A stretch of DNA of 64,000 nt from a bacterium (GTDB lineage Bacteria > CAIWAD01). The stretch spans positions 123,074 through 187,073 of the forward strand of contig JAUIFJ010000002.1 of assembly GCA_030429345.1 (NCBI GenBank), read 5' to 3'. Each line of letters begins with the position of its first letter. Position 1 is the stretch's first letter. The position numbers and the translations under genes were made by a program. This document shows, in pieces, positions 51,468-60,139 of the stretch. The notes beneath the pieces are model-generated. The model searched no databases, had not been told where the DNA came from, and saw nothing but the letters and a program-made list of their open reading frames with translations.

Positions 51468-52475
51468 ATGAGCAAACGATTCCTGCTTCCCTGCCTTGGC
51501 TTCCTGGCCTGCGCCCTGCCCGCGGCGGCCACGTCGCTGACGATCCAGTTCCAGAACCTGTCGCCGGAAATGGGCACCTGGATCAGCCCCTTCTGGGTCG
51601 GTTTTCATGACGGCAGTTTCGACAGCTACGATCCCGGAACGATGCCCCCCAGCCGCATCGCCCGCCTGGCGGAGGATGCCAACACGACGGACCTGATGAC
51701 CGACTTCACCAACAGCGGTGTCGGACAGTTTCAGGCTTTCGTGCTCTCCGACATGGATATTCCGCCCCTTTCCCCCGGAGAGACGGCCACCATGGTGGTC
51801 GACATCGACGGCAGCATGCCCGATGGCCGGTACCTGAGTTTCGGCGCGATGGTCGTGCCGAGCAATGACGCCTTCGTGGGCAACGCCGATCCAATGGCGA
51901 TTCCGGTCTTCGACGGCTCAGGCAACTTCCTGCCCGTGGACATGAGCTGGGGCGGCGATGCGGTAATGGACGCCGGCAGCGAGGTCAACGACGAAGTGCC
52001 GATGAACACGGCCTTTTTCGGGCAGATGACGCCGGACACGGGAGATGACGAAAACGGCGTGATCCATGCCCACCCGGGCTATATGGCTCCGGGGAGCGGC
52101 GGCGTGCTGGATGACCCCATGTTCGCCAACGCCGATTTCACGGCCCCGGGCTATATGCTCTTCCGCCTGACGATCACCGAGAACGTGGCCTCCGACACCG
52201 CGGACCAGCCGGTGGCCTTCGAGCTTTCCGAAGCCTGGCCCAATCCCTTCAACCCGAGCACGACCATTGCTTTCAGCCTGGCCGAGACGGCTCCGGTGCG
52301 GCTGGCCGTCTACAACATGACCGGCCAGCAGGTCGCCCTGCTGCAGGACGGCCTGGTCCAGCGCGGCGAGCACCAGCTGAGCTTCGACGCGAGCGGCCTG
52401 GCCAGCGGCGTCTACTTCGCCAGCCTGCAGAGCCAGGGCTTCGTCCAGACGCGCAAGCTGCTGCTGGTCAAGTAG
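51468..52475 (+). CDS. Spondin-domain protein with type IX (type A) sorting tail
   Basis: This 335-residue protein follows GAGAGGAG. A signal peptide (LLPCLGFLACALPAAA) precedes a Spond_N-like domain (about 22-230): FWVGFHDGSFDSYDPG, LARLAED-like ARLAEDANTTDLM, SFGAMVVPSNDAFVGN, DAGSEVNDE and IHAHPGYM, with acidic/His residues suggesting metal binding. The last 80 residues are a sorting domain: AWPNPFNPSTTIAFSL ... RLAVYNMTGQQV ... LASGVYFASLQSQGFVQTRKLLLVK. It is therefore a likely type IX-like secretion cargo, linking it to the PorU/PorV-like pair. Confidence 0.82.
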   Translation: MSKRFLLPCLGFLACALPAAATSLTIQFQNLSPEMGTWISPFWVGFHDGSFDSYDPGTMPPSRIARLAEDANTTDLMTDFTNSGVGQFQAFVLSDMDIPPLSPGETATMVVDIDGSMPDGRYLSFGAMVVPSNDAFVGNADPMAIPVFDGSGNFLPVDMSWGGDAVMDAGSEVNDEVPMNTAFFGQMTPDTGDDENGVIHAHPGYMAPGSGGVLDDPMFANADFTAPGYMLFRLTITENVASDTADQPVAFELSEAWPNPFNPSTTIAFSLAETAPVRLAVYNMTGQQVALLQDGLVQRGEHQLSFDASGLASGVYFASLQSQGFVQTRKLLLVK

Positions 52476-52528
52476 CCTTCGTAATCCACCAGCGCCCCGG
52501 AGCGGCCGGGGCGCGCCTGCCTGATTCG

Positions 52529-52564
52529 ATCCCCCCGGAGCAATGGAGCATCCGGGGGGATTTC
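52529..52564 (+). terminator. Terminator after spondin-domain gene
   Basis: A perfect stem (ATCCCCCCGGA / TCCGGGGGGAT, 52529-52539 with 52551-52561) with an 11-nt loop is followed by TTCT. Confidence 0.75.
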
Positions 52565-52693
52565 TCCTTCCTGTCTCTCCCCGCGCTCCAGGCTGAATCA
52601 CACGGCGGTGTCCGGCATGCATGGTCACCGTTTCCGGCGAATAGCAGCGGTCATACGCCCGCGGCGGAAGCATGCATCACGGCCATGATTTAC

Positions 52694-52920
52694 CGACCAC
52701 ATCGCGGTCGCTGCCTAAAGCCGCCGGTGAATCCGGCGGGAGACAATGCACGCCCAATGCCGTTTGCTCAAGGCCGGAACGCCTCGTGCTGCGAAGGGTG
52801 TCACACGGCGGAGGGGGTTGGTCCTGGGAAAGGGTGGGGGTCGTGGTGTGCGTGGGGGTGGGATTGTCTTTCGCGGGGGAAGGTGCGCCAAACTGGGAGA
52901 GGGGGTTGGCCGCGAAAGAC
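52694..52920 (-). repeat. Single copy of the tRNA-Ser-linked structured element (~227 bp)
   Basis: Read on the minus strand it starts with an 11-bp stem GTCTTTCGCGG (52920-52910) closing with CCGCGAAAGAC (52876-52866) around a 33-nt loop, and ends with the double hairpin CCGCCGG-ATTCA-CCGGCGG plus CGACCGC-GAT-GTGGTCG (52739-52694). The same order, spacing and many of the same bases occur in the array at 63.4-64.0 kb. Short ORFs here are not credible genes; nothing else is seen in 52565-52963. Confidence 0.7.
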
Positions 52921-52963
52921 ATCCCTAGGGATTGGTGCGCCAGGCGCGCACACTATTATGAAG
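52908..52963 (-). other. 56-nt conserved leader between tRNA-Ser(CGA) hairpin and element
   Basis: Aligned without gaps to 63333-63388 it matches at about 48 of 56 positions. It contains hairpin GTGCGC-GCCTG-GCGCAC and runs into the 11-bp stem of the element. Conserved next to two different tRNA genes, it is unlikely to be chance. Confidence 0.65.
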
Positions 52964-53030
52964 CCTCTCCGTACAAAAACCACCACTGGCACGCCGGGGG
53001 CGTGCCAGTGGTGGTTTTTGTACGGAGAGG
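52964..53030 (-). terminator. 32-bp perfect hairpin fused to the 3' end of tRNA-Ser(CGA)
   Basis: Arms 52964-52995 and 52999-53030 are perfectly complementary with a GGG/CCC triloop. Counting along the tRNA, the first seven paired bases (CCTCTCC) are the acceptor 3' strand itself, then GTAC, AAAAACCACC and the core ACTGGCACGCC. The inner part is a classic A-tract/T-tract terminator; the outer part competes with tRNA acceptor pairing. Confidence 0.85.
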
Positions 53031-53110
53031 GTGGGATTCGAACCCACGGTAGGCCAAAGGCCTACAACAGATTTCGAGTCTGCCCCGTTCAGCCGCTCCG
53101 GCACCTCTCC
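53023..53110 (-). tRNA. tRNA-Ser (anticodon CGA)
   Basis: The gene reads from 53110 to 53023. Acceptor GGAGAGG pairs with CCTCTCC and the discriminator is G. The anticodon loop CTCGAAA gives CGA (decodes UCG). There is a long class II variable arm (TAGGCC-TTT-GGCCTA) and a T-arm GTGGG-TTCGAAT-CCCAC. CCA is not encoded; GTAC follows. The 3' acceptor strand is also part of the downstream 32-bp hairpin. Confidence 0.95.
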
Positions 53111-53198
53111 TGGAATGCGAAGCGATGAAGATAGCATTCGTGGCAGGACATGGAAGCGGCCCGGGAGAGGAGCAATGCGCGGGGGGGCGCTTTTCCGT

Positions 53199-53226
53199 TT
53201 GCCGGGGCTGATCGGCTTGCTAGATT
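53199..53226 (+). promoter_or_regulatory. Candidate promoter of the carboxylate-amine ligase gene
   Basis: TTGCCG (53199-53204), a 16-bp spacer and TAGATT (53221-53226) lie about 40 bp before the ATG. The boxes match the sigma-70 consensus only moderately. Confidence 0.3.
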
Positions 53227-53262
53227 TTCGCATCACACAGTTCGTCCAGCGGGAGAGCCTCC

Positions 53263-54396
53263 ATGCGATTCAACAAGAGCCGTTCCTTTCCGGAACTGAG
53301 CGACCTGACCATCGGGATCGAGGAAGAGTACCAGATCGTCGATCGCCGAACGGGGGAGCTGACGAGCATCGTCAGCGAGATGCTCGAGCAGGGGAAAGTG
53401 CTCTTCCGCGACCAGGTCAAGCCGGAGATGCTGCAGTCCCAGATCGAGATCGGCACCACGGTCTGCCGCTCGGTGGCCGAGGCGCGCACCGAGCTGCAGC
53501 GTCTGCGCGGAATGGTCTCCGAAGTGGCGGAGAAGAACAACTGCGCCATTGTCGCCGCCGGCACCCACCCCTTTTCCCACTGGGAGAAGCAGAGCGTCGT
53601 CGACAAGGAGCGCTACCTGGGCATGATCAAGGACACGGCGATGATCGCCCGCCGCATGCTGATTTTCGGCATGCATGTGCACATCGGCATCAAGGACCCG
53701 GACCTGCGCGTCGACATCATGAACCAGATGAACTACTTCATGCCGCACATCCTGGCGCTCAGCACCAGCTCGCCCTTCTGGAACGGGCGTGAGACAGGCT
53801 TGAAAAGTTATCGCAAAATCGTCTTCAGCGACCTGCCCCGCACGGGTCTGTCCCCCTATTTCGAGACGCATGGCGAGTACGAGGATTATATCAATACGCT
53901 GATCCGCACCAAGTGCATCGCCGAGCCGACCAAGATCTGGTGGGACATGCGGCCGCATCCCAGGTTTCCGACCCTGGAAGTGCGGGTCTGCGACTGCATG
54001 ACCTCCGTCGAGGAGGTGATTTCCGTCGCCGCGCTGATCCAGGCCCTGGCCGCCAAGCTGATCCGCCTGCGCCTGCAGAACCAGAGCTGGCGCCTGTATC
54101 ACCACGGCCTGCTCAACGAGAACATGTTCCGGGCGATCAAGGACGGCGTCAACGGCACGCTGCTGGACCTGGGGCAGGGAAGCGAGGTCCAGGCCCGCTT
54201 CCTGATCGAGGAGCTGGTGGATTTCGTGCGCGACATGGCGGAAATGCTGGGGACGGAGGAGGAGCTGCAGGGCGTTTTGCGCATTCTCAAGACCGGCACC
54301 AGCGCAGACCGACAGCTCAAGGTCTTTCGCGAGAAGGGCGAGATCAAGGCGGTGGTAGACCACTTGTGCGAAGAAACCCTGAATGGGGTCCAGTAA
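53263..54396 (+). CDS. Carboxylate-amine ligase, GCS2 family (YbdK-like)
   Basis: This 377-residue protein is close in length to YbdK-type glutamate-cysteine ligase 2 homologues. Signatures are LTIGIEEEYQIVD (Mg2+-binding glutamates), EIGTTVCRSVAEA, AAGTHPFSHW, GMHVHIGI and WWDMRPHPRFPTLEVRVCD. The enzyme joins a carboxylate (usually glutamate) to an amine with ATP; family members have weak gamma-glutamyl-cysteine ligase activity and unclear true substrates. It stands alone between the tRNA gene and the pdh operon. A GGGAGAG site precedes the ATG. Confidence 0.88.
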   Translation: MRFNKSRSFPELSDLTIGIEEEYQIVDRRTGELTSIVSEMLEQGKVLFRDQVKPEMLQSQIEIGTTVCRSVAEARTELQRLRGMVSEVAEKNNCAIVAAGTHPFSHWEKQSVVDKERYLGMIKDTAMIARRMLIFGMHVHIGIKDPDLRVDIMNQMNYFMPHILALSTSSPFWNGRETGLKSYRKIVFSDLPRTGLSPYFETHGEYEDYINTLIRTKCIAEPTKIWWDMRPHPRFPTLEVRVCDCMTSVEEVISVAALIQALAAKLIRLRLQNQSWRLYHHGLLNENMFRAIKDGVNGTLLDLGQGSEVQARFLIEELVDFVRDMAEMLGTEEELQGVLRILKTGTSADRQLKVFREKGEIKAVVDHLCEETLNGVQ

Positions 54397-54616
54397 GCGA
54401 TTCCGGCTCGCAGGCCCCCCCGCCAGGCCGTTTCGGCCTTGCCGCTGAGGAGCGAAAACTTTCTTTTTCATTTGAAAATTGTTAGATGACCTAAAGAATA
54501 TTCTTTGTCTTTAGGGGTATTGGCAATTCTTCTGCCAGCGCGCCCCCGCGATTCCCATTTCAGCCGAAAATTGCCGATACTTGCTTCCCTGAACTGATCA
54601 GAACCAGAGGACCCTC
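54397..54616. promoter_or_regulatory. AT-rich control region of the pyruvate dehydrogenase operon
   Basis: This 220-bp gap is markedly AT-rich for this genome. It contains a perfect 14-bp palindrome AAAGAATATTCTTT (54493-54506), nested in CCTAAAG (54490-54496) / CTTTAGG (54509-54515), then the sigma-54-like element at 54521. AGAGGA-type site precedes ATG 54617. No gene is seen. Confidence 0.5.
54521..54536 (+). promoter_or_regulatory. Candidate sigma-54 (-24/-12) promoter for the pdh operon
   Basis: TGGCAATTCTTCTGCC has GG and GC exactly 10 bases apart and five of six bases of TGGCAC; the -12 part is CTGC instead of TTGC. The predicted start is about 70 bases before the E1 gene. A sigma-54 activator is encoded 5.5 kb downstream. 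Confidence 0.4.
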
Positions 54617-57283
54617 ATGAGCGATCTGTCCAAGGACCGGGAATACACCGAACAGGAAACCCGGGAATGGCTCGAATCCCTGGATGACGTCCTGCGCTTC
54701 AGCGGCCCCGAGCGGGTCGGCGAACTGCTGCAGCAGCTGCGTCACCATGCCCGGCAGCATGGCATCCGGTTGCCCTTCGAACCGACCACGCCCCTGACCA
54801 ATACCATCTCCAGGCAGGAACAGCCGCCCTATCCCGGCAACCGCGAACTGGAACGCCGCATCAAGAGCATCATCCGCTGGAACGCCATGGCCATGGTCGT
54901 GCGCGCCAACCAGGAACAGAGCGGCATCGGCGGACACATCAGCACCTACGCTTCCGCGGCCACGCTCTACGAAGTGGGCTTCCAGCACTTCTTCCGCGGC
55001 AAGGGCAAGGACCGCAGCGGGGACATCATCTTCTTCCAGGGGCACGCCTCTCCGGGCATCTACGCCAGGGCCTTCCTGGAAGGGCGTCTCACGGAACAGC
55101 ACCTGGAGAACTTCCGTCACGAACTGCGTGATACACCCGGCCTGAGCAGTTATCCGCACCCCTGGCTGATGCCCGAATTCTGGGAGTTCCCGACGGTCTC
55201 CATGGGCCTGGGGCCGATCCAGGCGATCTACCAGGCCCGCTTCAACCGCTACCTGGAAGACCGCGGCCTGAAGAAGAACACGGCCCGTGTCTGGGCCTTC
55301 CTGGGCGACGGGGAGACGGACGAGCCGGAAAGCCTGGGCGCCATCACCCTTGCATCACGCGAGGGGCTGGACAACCTGACCTTCGTCATCAACTGCAACC
55401 TGCAGCGGCTGGACGGTCCGGTGCGCGGCAACGGGCAGATCATCCAGGAGCTGGAAGCCGCCTTCCGCGGCGCGGGCTGGCACGTGATCAAGGTGATCTG
55501 GGGAAGCGACTGGGACCCGATCCTGCAGCAGGACAGCGAGGGCCTTTTGCGCAAGCGCCTCTCGGAGATCGTCGACGGCGAGTACCAGAAGCTGAGCACC
55601 GAGGGCGGCGCCTACGTGCGCGAGCGCCTCTTCGGCAGCGATCCGCGCCTGATGAAGATGGTCGAGCACCTGAGCGACGACCAGCTGGCCCGGCTCAAGC
55701 GCGGCGGACACGATCCCGAGAAGGTATACGCGGCCTACAACGACGCCGTGCATCACAAGGGCAAGCCGACGGTGATCCTGGCGATGACCGTCAAGGGCTA
55801 CGGCCTGGGCGAGGCCGGCGAGGGCAAGAACATCACGCACCAGCAGAAGAAGCTCAACGTCAAGGAGCTGCTCGAGTTCCGCACGCGCTTCGGCATTCCG
55901 CTGTCCGACGACCATGTCGGCAAGATGCCTTTCTACAAGCCTCCCGAGGACAGTCCGCTGGTGCAGTACGTGCAGGAGCGCCGGGAGAACCTGGGCGGCT
56001 ACGTGCCGACGCGCATCGGCGAGTCACCCCGGCTCAAGACGCCGGGCAAGTCGGTTTTCGGCGAGTTCGCCAAGGGCAGCGAGGGGCGCGAGCTGTCGAC
56101 GACCATGGCCTTCGTGCGCATGCTCTCCAGCCTGCTCAAGGACAAGGACATCGGTCGCCAGGTGGTGCCGATCGTGCCCGACGAGGCGCGGACCTTCGGC
56201 ATGGAGGCTCTCTTCCGCCAGTGCGGCATCTATTCGCACAAGGGGCAGCTCTACGAGCCCGTCGACGCCCAGAGCCTGCTGTACTACAAGGAAGCCGAGG
56301 ACGGCCAGATCCTGGAGGAAGGGATCACCGAGGCCGGCGCCATGAGCAGTTTCATTGCCAGCGCCACCTCCTATGCCACGCATGGTGTGACAACGATTCC
56401 CTTCTACATCTACTATTCCATGTTCGGCTTCCAGCGCATCGGCGACCTGGCCTGGGCGGCGGCCGACATGCGCGCCCGCGGCTTCATGCTCGGGGGGACG
56501 TCCGGTCGCACGACTCTGGCCGGCGAGGGACTGCAGCACCAGGACGGCAACAGCCACATCCAGGCCCTGCCGATCCCCAACCTGATGTGTTACGACCCCG
56601 CCTTCGCCTACGAGCTGGGCGTGATCATCGAGGACGGACTGGAGCGGATGTACGAGAAGCAGGAAGACATCTTCTACTACATCACCGTGCTCAACGAGAA
56701 CTACGTCCATCCGCCCATGCCGGAAGGCGCCCGCGAAGGCATTCTGCGCGGCATGTACCTCTTCCGCGCCGCGGAGAATCCCGGCAACCGCGCAAGGGTG
56801 CAGCTCTTCGGCAGCGGCAGCATCCTGAACGAGGTGATCGCCGCCGCCGAAATCCTGAAGGGAATCGGCGTCGAAGCGGACATCTGGAGCGTGACGAGCT
56901 ACAAGGAACTGCGGCGCGAGGCCCTCGAGGCGGAGCGGAGCAATCGCCTGAATCCGGGCGGCAAGCGCCAGGTGCCCTGGGTCAGCTCCTGCATGGAGGG
57001 GCACCCCGGTCCCATCATTGCCGCCAGCGACTACATGAGCGCGCTGCCTGATCTTGTCTCACGCTGGCTGCCGGAGGACATGATCCCCCTTGGCACGGAC
57101 GGCTTCGGGCGCAGCGAGGGACGCGGCGAACTGCGGGACTTCTTCGAGGTCGATCGCCGCTGGATCGCCTGGGCCGCCGCCAGCGAACTGCACACGCGCA
57201 AGAAGCTGCGTGTCACGGTGCTGAAGAAGCTGGCCAAAGAACTCGAGCTGGACCTGGATCGGCCCTCTCCCTGGACCCGCTAG
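54617..57283 (+). CDS. aceE: Pyruvate dehydrogenase E1 component (homodimeric, AceE type)
   Basis: This 888-residue protein is the same length as E. coli AceE. Motifs: SGIGGHISTYASAATLYEVGFQHFF near residue 105, the ThDP/Mg2+ motif GDGETDEPES ... NLTFVINCNLQRLDGPVRGN (about 230-275), and VPIVPDEARTFGMEALFRQ. It decarboxylates pyruvate with ThDP and acetylates the lipoyl group of E2. It heads the operon E1-E2-E3, the E2 start 9 bp after the E1 stop. Confidence 0.95.
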   Translation: MSDLSKDREYTEQETREWLESLDDVLRFSGPERVGELLQQLRHHARQHGIRLPFEPTTPLTNTISRQEQPPYPGNRELERRIKSIIRWNAMAMVVRANQEQSGIGGHISTYASAATLYEVGFQHFFRGKGKDRSGDIIFFQGHASPGIYARAFLEGRLTEQHLENFRHELRDTPGLSSYPHPWLMPEFWEFPTVSMGLGPIQAIYQARFNRYLEDRGLKKNTARVWAFLGDGETDEPESLGAITLASREGLDNLTFVINCNLQRLDGPVRGNGQIIQELEAAFRGAGWHVIKVIWGSDWDPILQQDSEGLLRKRLSEIVDGEYQKLSTEGGAYVRERLFGSDPRLMKMVEHLSDDQLARLKRGGHDPEKVYAAYNDAVHHKGKPTVILAMTVKGYGLGEAGEGKNITHQQKKLNVKELLEFRTRFGIPLSDDHVGKMPFYKPPEDSPLVQYVQERRENLGGYVPTRIGESPRLKTPGKSVFGEFAKGSEGRELSTTMAFVRMLSSLLKDKDIGRQVVPIVPDEARTFGMEALFRQCGIYSHKGQLYEPVDAQSLLYYKEAEDGQILEEGITEAGAMSSFIASATSYATHGVTTIPFYIYYSMFGFQRIGDLAWAAADMRARGFMLGGTSGRTTLAGEGLQHQDGNSHIQALPIPNLMCYDPAFAYELGVIIEDGLERMYEKQEDIFYYITVLNENYVHPPMPEGAREGILRGMYLFRAAENPGNRARVQLFGSGSILNEVIAAAEILKGIGVEADIWSVTSYKELRREALEAERSNRLNPGGKRQVPWVSSCMEGHPGPIIAASDYMSALPDLVSRWLPEDMIPLGTDGFGRSEGRGELRDFFEVDRRWIAWAAASELHTRKKLRVTVLKKLAKELELDLDRPSPWTR

Positions 57284-57292
57284 GAGATTCCC

Positions 57293-58630
57293 ATGGCATA
57301 CGAATTCAAACTCCCCGAACTGGGCGAGAACATCGAGGCCGGCGACGTCGTGCGCGTGCTGGTGAAGGTCGGCGATGCCGTGTCCGAAGGCGACACGCTC
57401 TTCGAGCTGGAGACCGACAAGGCCGTTGTCGAAGTGCCGGCCGACAAGGGCGGCACGGTGACGGAAGTCCGTGTCAAGGAAGGCGAGAAGGCCAGCGTGG
57501 GGCAGGTGCTGCTCGGCCTCGACAGCTCCGGGGCCGAGGCGGATGCCCCGGCGCAGGAAGAACCCTCGGCAGCACTGGAAAACGACTCTGTGGGCGAGAG
57601 CGGGGAAGACACCCGGGAAGCGGAACTTTCGGCTGCTCCTGCGGAAGAGCCACAGCCTGCCCCGAAGGCGGATGCCGCTCCGCCGGCCTCCCCCGGACCC
57701 TCAGGCGAGGCGGAGGAGGGCCAGCGCCTGGCCGCCCCCGCCGCGCCCTCGGTGCGCAAGGAAGCCCGGGAGCTGGGCGTGCGCATTGCCGATGTCGCCG
57801 GAAGCGGACCGCGGGGACGCATCACGATTTCCGATGTGCGCTCCCATGTCCGGAACCTCAATCGTGCCCATGCCCCCGGCAGCCAGGCTGCCCAGGGGGC
57901 GATGCCCGGCGGCCTGAGCCTGCCGGACCTCTCCCGCTTCGGCGGGATCCGGCGCGAGGCGATGAGCAATGTGAGACGGGCCACCGCGCGCCACATGGCG
58001 GCGACCTGGAACACGGTGCCCCAGGTCACGCAGTACGACAAGGCCGACGTCGGCGCTCTCGAGACGCTGCGCAAGCAGTTGGCGCCGGAAATGCCCAACG
58101 GGCGGCTGACCATGACGGCGATCCTGCTCAAGGTGGCGGCCGCGGCTCTGCGGCGCTTTCCCGAGTTCAACGCCAGTGTCGACATGCAGAGCGAGGAGAT
58201 CGTCTACAAGGACTACGTCCACGTGGGCGTCGCCGTAGACACTCCGCGCGGCCTGCTGGTACCCGTGATCCGCGACGTGGACCGCAAGGGCATTGCCGAA
58301 CTGGCGGAAAGCCTGGACGAACTGTCCGCAAGGGCCAGGGAACGGAAGACCGGTCCGGAGGAGCTGCAGGGGGGCTGCTTCACCATCAGCAACCTGGGGG
58401 GCATTGGCGGAACGGCCTTTTCGCCCATCGTCAATTTCCCGGAAGTGGCCATCCTGGGCGTGAGCCGCGCCGAGCGCGTGGCGGTTCCGGTCGGTGAGGG
58501 CTTCGAGGCACGGCTGCAGATGCCGCTCAGCCTGTCCTACGACCATCGACTGATCGACGGCGCGGCGGCTGCCCGCTTCCTGCGCTGGATCTGCCGCGCC
58601 CTGGAGCAGCCCCTGCTGCTCAGCCTGTAG
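57293..58630 (+). CDS. aceF: Dihydrolipoamide acetyltransferase (pyruvate dehydrogenase E2)
   Basis: This 445-residue protein has one lipoyl domain with lipoylation site ETDKAVVEV (Lys43), an Ala/Pro/Glu-rich flexible linker (about 85-160), a peripheral subunit-binding domain (SVRKEARELGVRIADVAGSGPRGRITISDV) and the catalytic domain ending in SYDHRLIDGAAAARF (His418, Asp422). It transfers acetyl to CoA and forms the core of the complex. Only one lipoyl domain is present, against three in E. coli. Confidence 0.93.
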   Translation: MAYEFKLPELGENIEAGDVVRVLVKVGDAVSEGDTLFELETDKAVVEVPADKGGTVTEVRVKEGEKASVGQVLLGLDSSGAEADAPAQEEPSAALENDSVGESGEDTREAELSAAPAEEPQPAPKADAAPPASPGPSGEAEEGQRLAAPAAPSVRKEARELGVRIADVAGSGPRGRITISDVRSHVRNLNRAHAPGSQAAQGAMPGGLSLPDLSRFGGIRREAMSNVRRATARHMAATWNTVPQVTQYDKADVGALETLRKQLAPEMPNGRLTMTAILLKVAAAALRRFPEFNASVDMQSEEIVYKDYVHVGVAVDTPRGLLVPVIRDVDRKGIAELAESLDELSARARERKTGPEELQGGCFTISNLGGIGGTAFSPIVNFPEVAILGVSRAERVAVPVGEGFEARLQMPLSLSYDHRLIDGAAAARFLRWICRALEQPLLLSL

Positions 58631-58648
58631 ACGAGAAGGACCACCACC

Positions 58649-60058
58649 ATGAGCGATACCCGACACATTGCCGTCATCGGCGGCGGCCCGGGCGGCTACG
58701 CGGCCGCTTTCCATGCCGCCTCACGCGGATTCCGCACGACGCTGATCGACACTCGTACCACACCGGGCGGTGTCTGCCTGCATGTGGGCTGCATTCCCTC
58801 CAAAGCGCTGCTGCACGTGGCCAAACTGCTGGGCGAGACCGGCGAGGCGGGGCAGATGGGGCTGGACTTCGGCAAGGCCGCCATCGATCGCGAGAAGCTG
58901 GCCGGCTGGAAGGAATCCGTGGTCGAGCGCTTGACCGGGGGGCTGCTGCAGCAGTGCAAGCGACGCGGCGTCGAGTTCATCCAGGGACGCGCCCGCTACA
59001 AGAGCAGCACCCTGCTGGAGATCGAACTCGGCGATGGCGGTAGGCAGGAGCTTGCCGTGGATCACAGCATCCTGGCCAGCGGATCACGACCGTCGATGAT
59101 TCCCGGCGTCGAGGCCGGCGCGAAGATCTGGAATTCCACCGGCGGCCTGTCGCTGGAGACGATTCCGAAAAGCCTGCTGGTGGTCGGCGGCGGCTACATC
59201 GGCCTCGAGCTGGGCAGCGTATACGCCTCGCTCGGGAGCAAGGTCGACCTGGTGGAAATGACCGACGGGCTCCTGCCGGGCGCGGACCGGGACTTGGTGC
59301 GCGTGCTTTCAAAACGCGTTTCGAAGACCTTCAACGAACAGTACTTCCAGACGAAAGTGCTGAGTCTGAAGGAGCAGAAGAAGGGTGTCGCCGCCGTGCT
59401 CGAGTTGCCCGACGGCAAGGAACAGAAGAAGGTCTACGAGCGCGTACTGGTCTCGATCGGGCGTCGCCCCAATTCGGAAGACCTGGGACTTGAGCACACA
59501 GCGGTCGAGGTCAGCGACCGCGGCTTCGTCCAGGTCGACGACCAGCTGAAGACCGCCGATGCCGCCATCTCGGCCATTGGCGACGTGGTCGGGGACCCGA
59601 TGCTGGCGCACAAGGCCAGCCACGAGGCCCGGGTCGCGGTGGAAGTGATCGACGGCAAGAAGTCCCGCTTCGAACCGGCCTGCATTCCCGCCGTCGTTTT
59701 CACGGATCCAGAACTGGGCTGGGTCGGAATCACCGAGAACGAGGCAAAGGCCCAGGGCCGCGAGGTCAAAGTCTCACGCTTTCCCTGGGGCGCTTCGGGA
59801 CGAGCGCTGAGCCTGGAGCGCACCGACGGTGTCTGCAAGGTGATCGCCGACCCGGAAACGGATCGTGTGCTCGGCCTGGGAGTCGTCGGAGTCGGGGCCG
59901 GAGAACTGGTGGCGGAAGGTGCCCTGGCGATCGAGATGGGAGCCGTGGTCGAGGACCTGGCCCTGACGATTCATCCGCATCCGACCCTCTCGGAGACGAT
60001 CATGGAAGCCGCGGAAGTGTATTACGGACATAGCGCGCATTATTTTACGGGGAAGTAG
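58649..60058 (+). CDS. lpdA: Dihydrolipoyl dehydrogenase (E3)
   Basis: This 469-residue flavoprotein has an FAD motif IAVIGGGPGGYAAAFHAA at the N-terminus, redox-active pair in GVCLHVGCIPSK (Cys43, Cys48), NAD-binding LLVVGGGYIGLELGSVYASLG, FAD segment AISAIGDVVGDPMLAHKASHEA and the C-terminal catalytic HPHPTLSE. It reoxidises dihydrolipoamide with NAD+. It is the last gene of the pdh operon, and converges on the sigma-54 activator gene across 81 bp without a clear terminator. Confidence 0.94.
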   Translation: MSDTRHIAVIGGGPGGYAAAFHAASRGFRTTLIDTRTTPGGVCLHVGCIPSKALLHVAKLLGETGEAGQMGLDFGKAAIDREKLAGWKESVVERLTGGLLQQCKRRGVEFIQGRARYKSSTLLEIELGDGGRQELAVDHSILASGSRPSMIPGVEAGAKIWNSTGGLSLETIPKSLLVVGGGYIGLELGSVYASLGSKVDLVEMTDGLLPGADRDLVRVLSKRVSKTFNEQYFQTKVLSLKEQKKGVAAVLELPDGKEQKKVYERVLVSIGRRPNSEDLGLEHTAVEVSDRGFVQVDDQLKTADAAISAIGDVVGDPMLAHKASHEARVAVEVIDGKKSRFEPACIPAVVFTDPELGWVGITENEAKAQGREVKVSRFPWGASGRALSLERTDGVCKVIADPETDRVLGLGVVGVGAGELVAEGALAIEMGAVVEDLALTIHPHPTLSETIMEAAEVYYGHSAHYFTGK

Positions 60059-60139
60059 TTTTCTAGGAAGATTGAAGGTTGAAGAGGGTGAGGGCTGGAG
60101 TCGGGGATTGGCTAGACTGTTTTTCGGTGTGACAAACGG

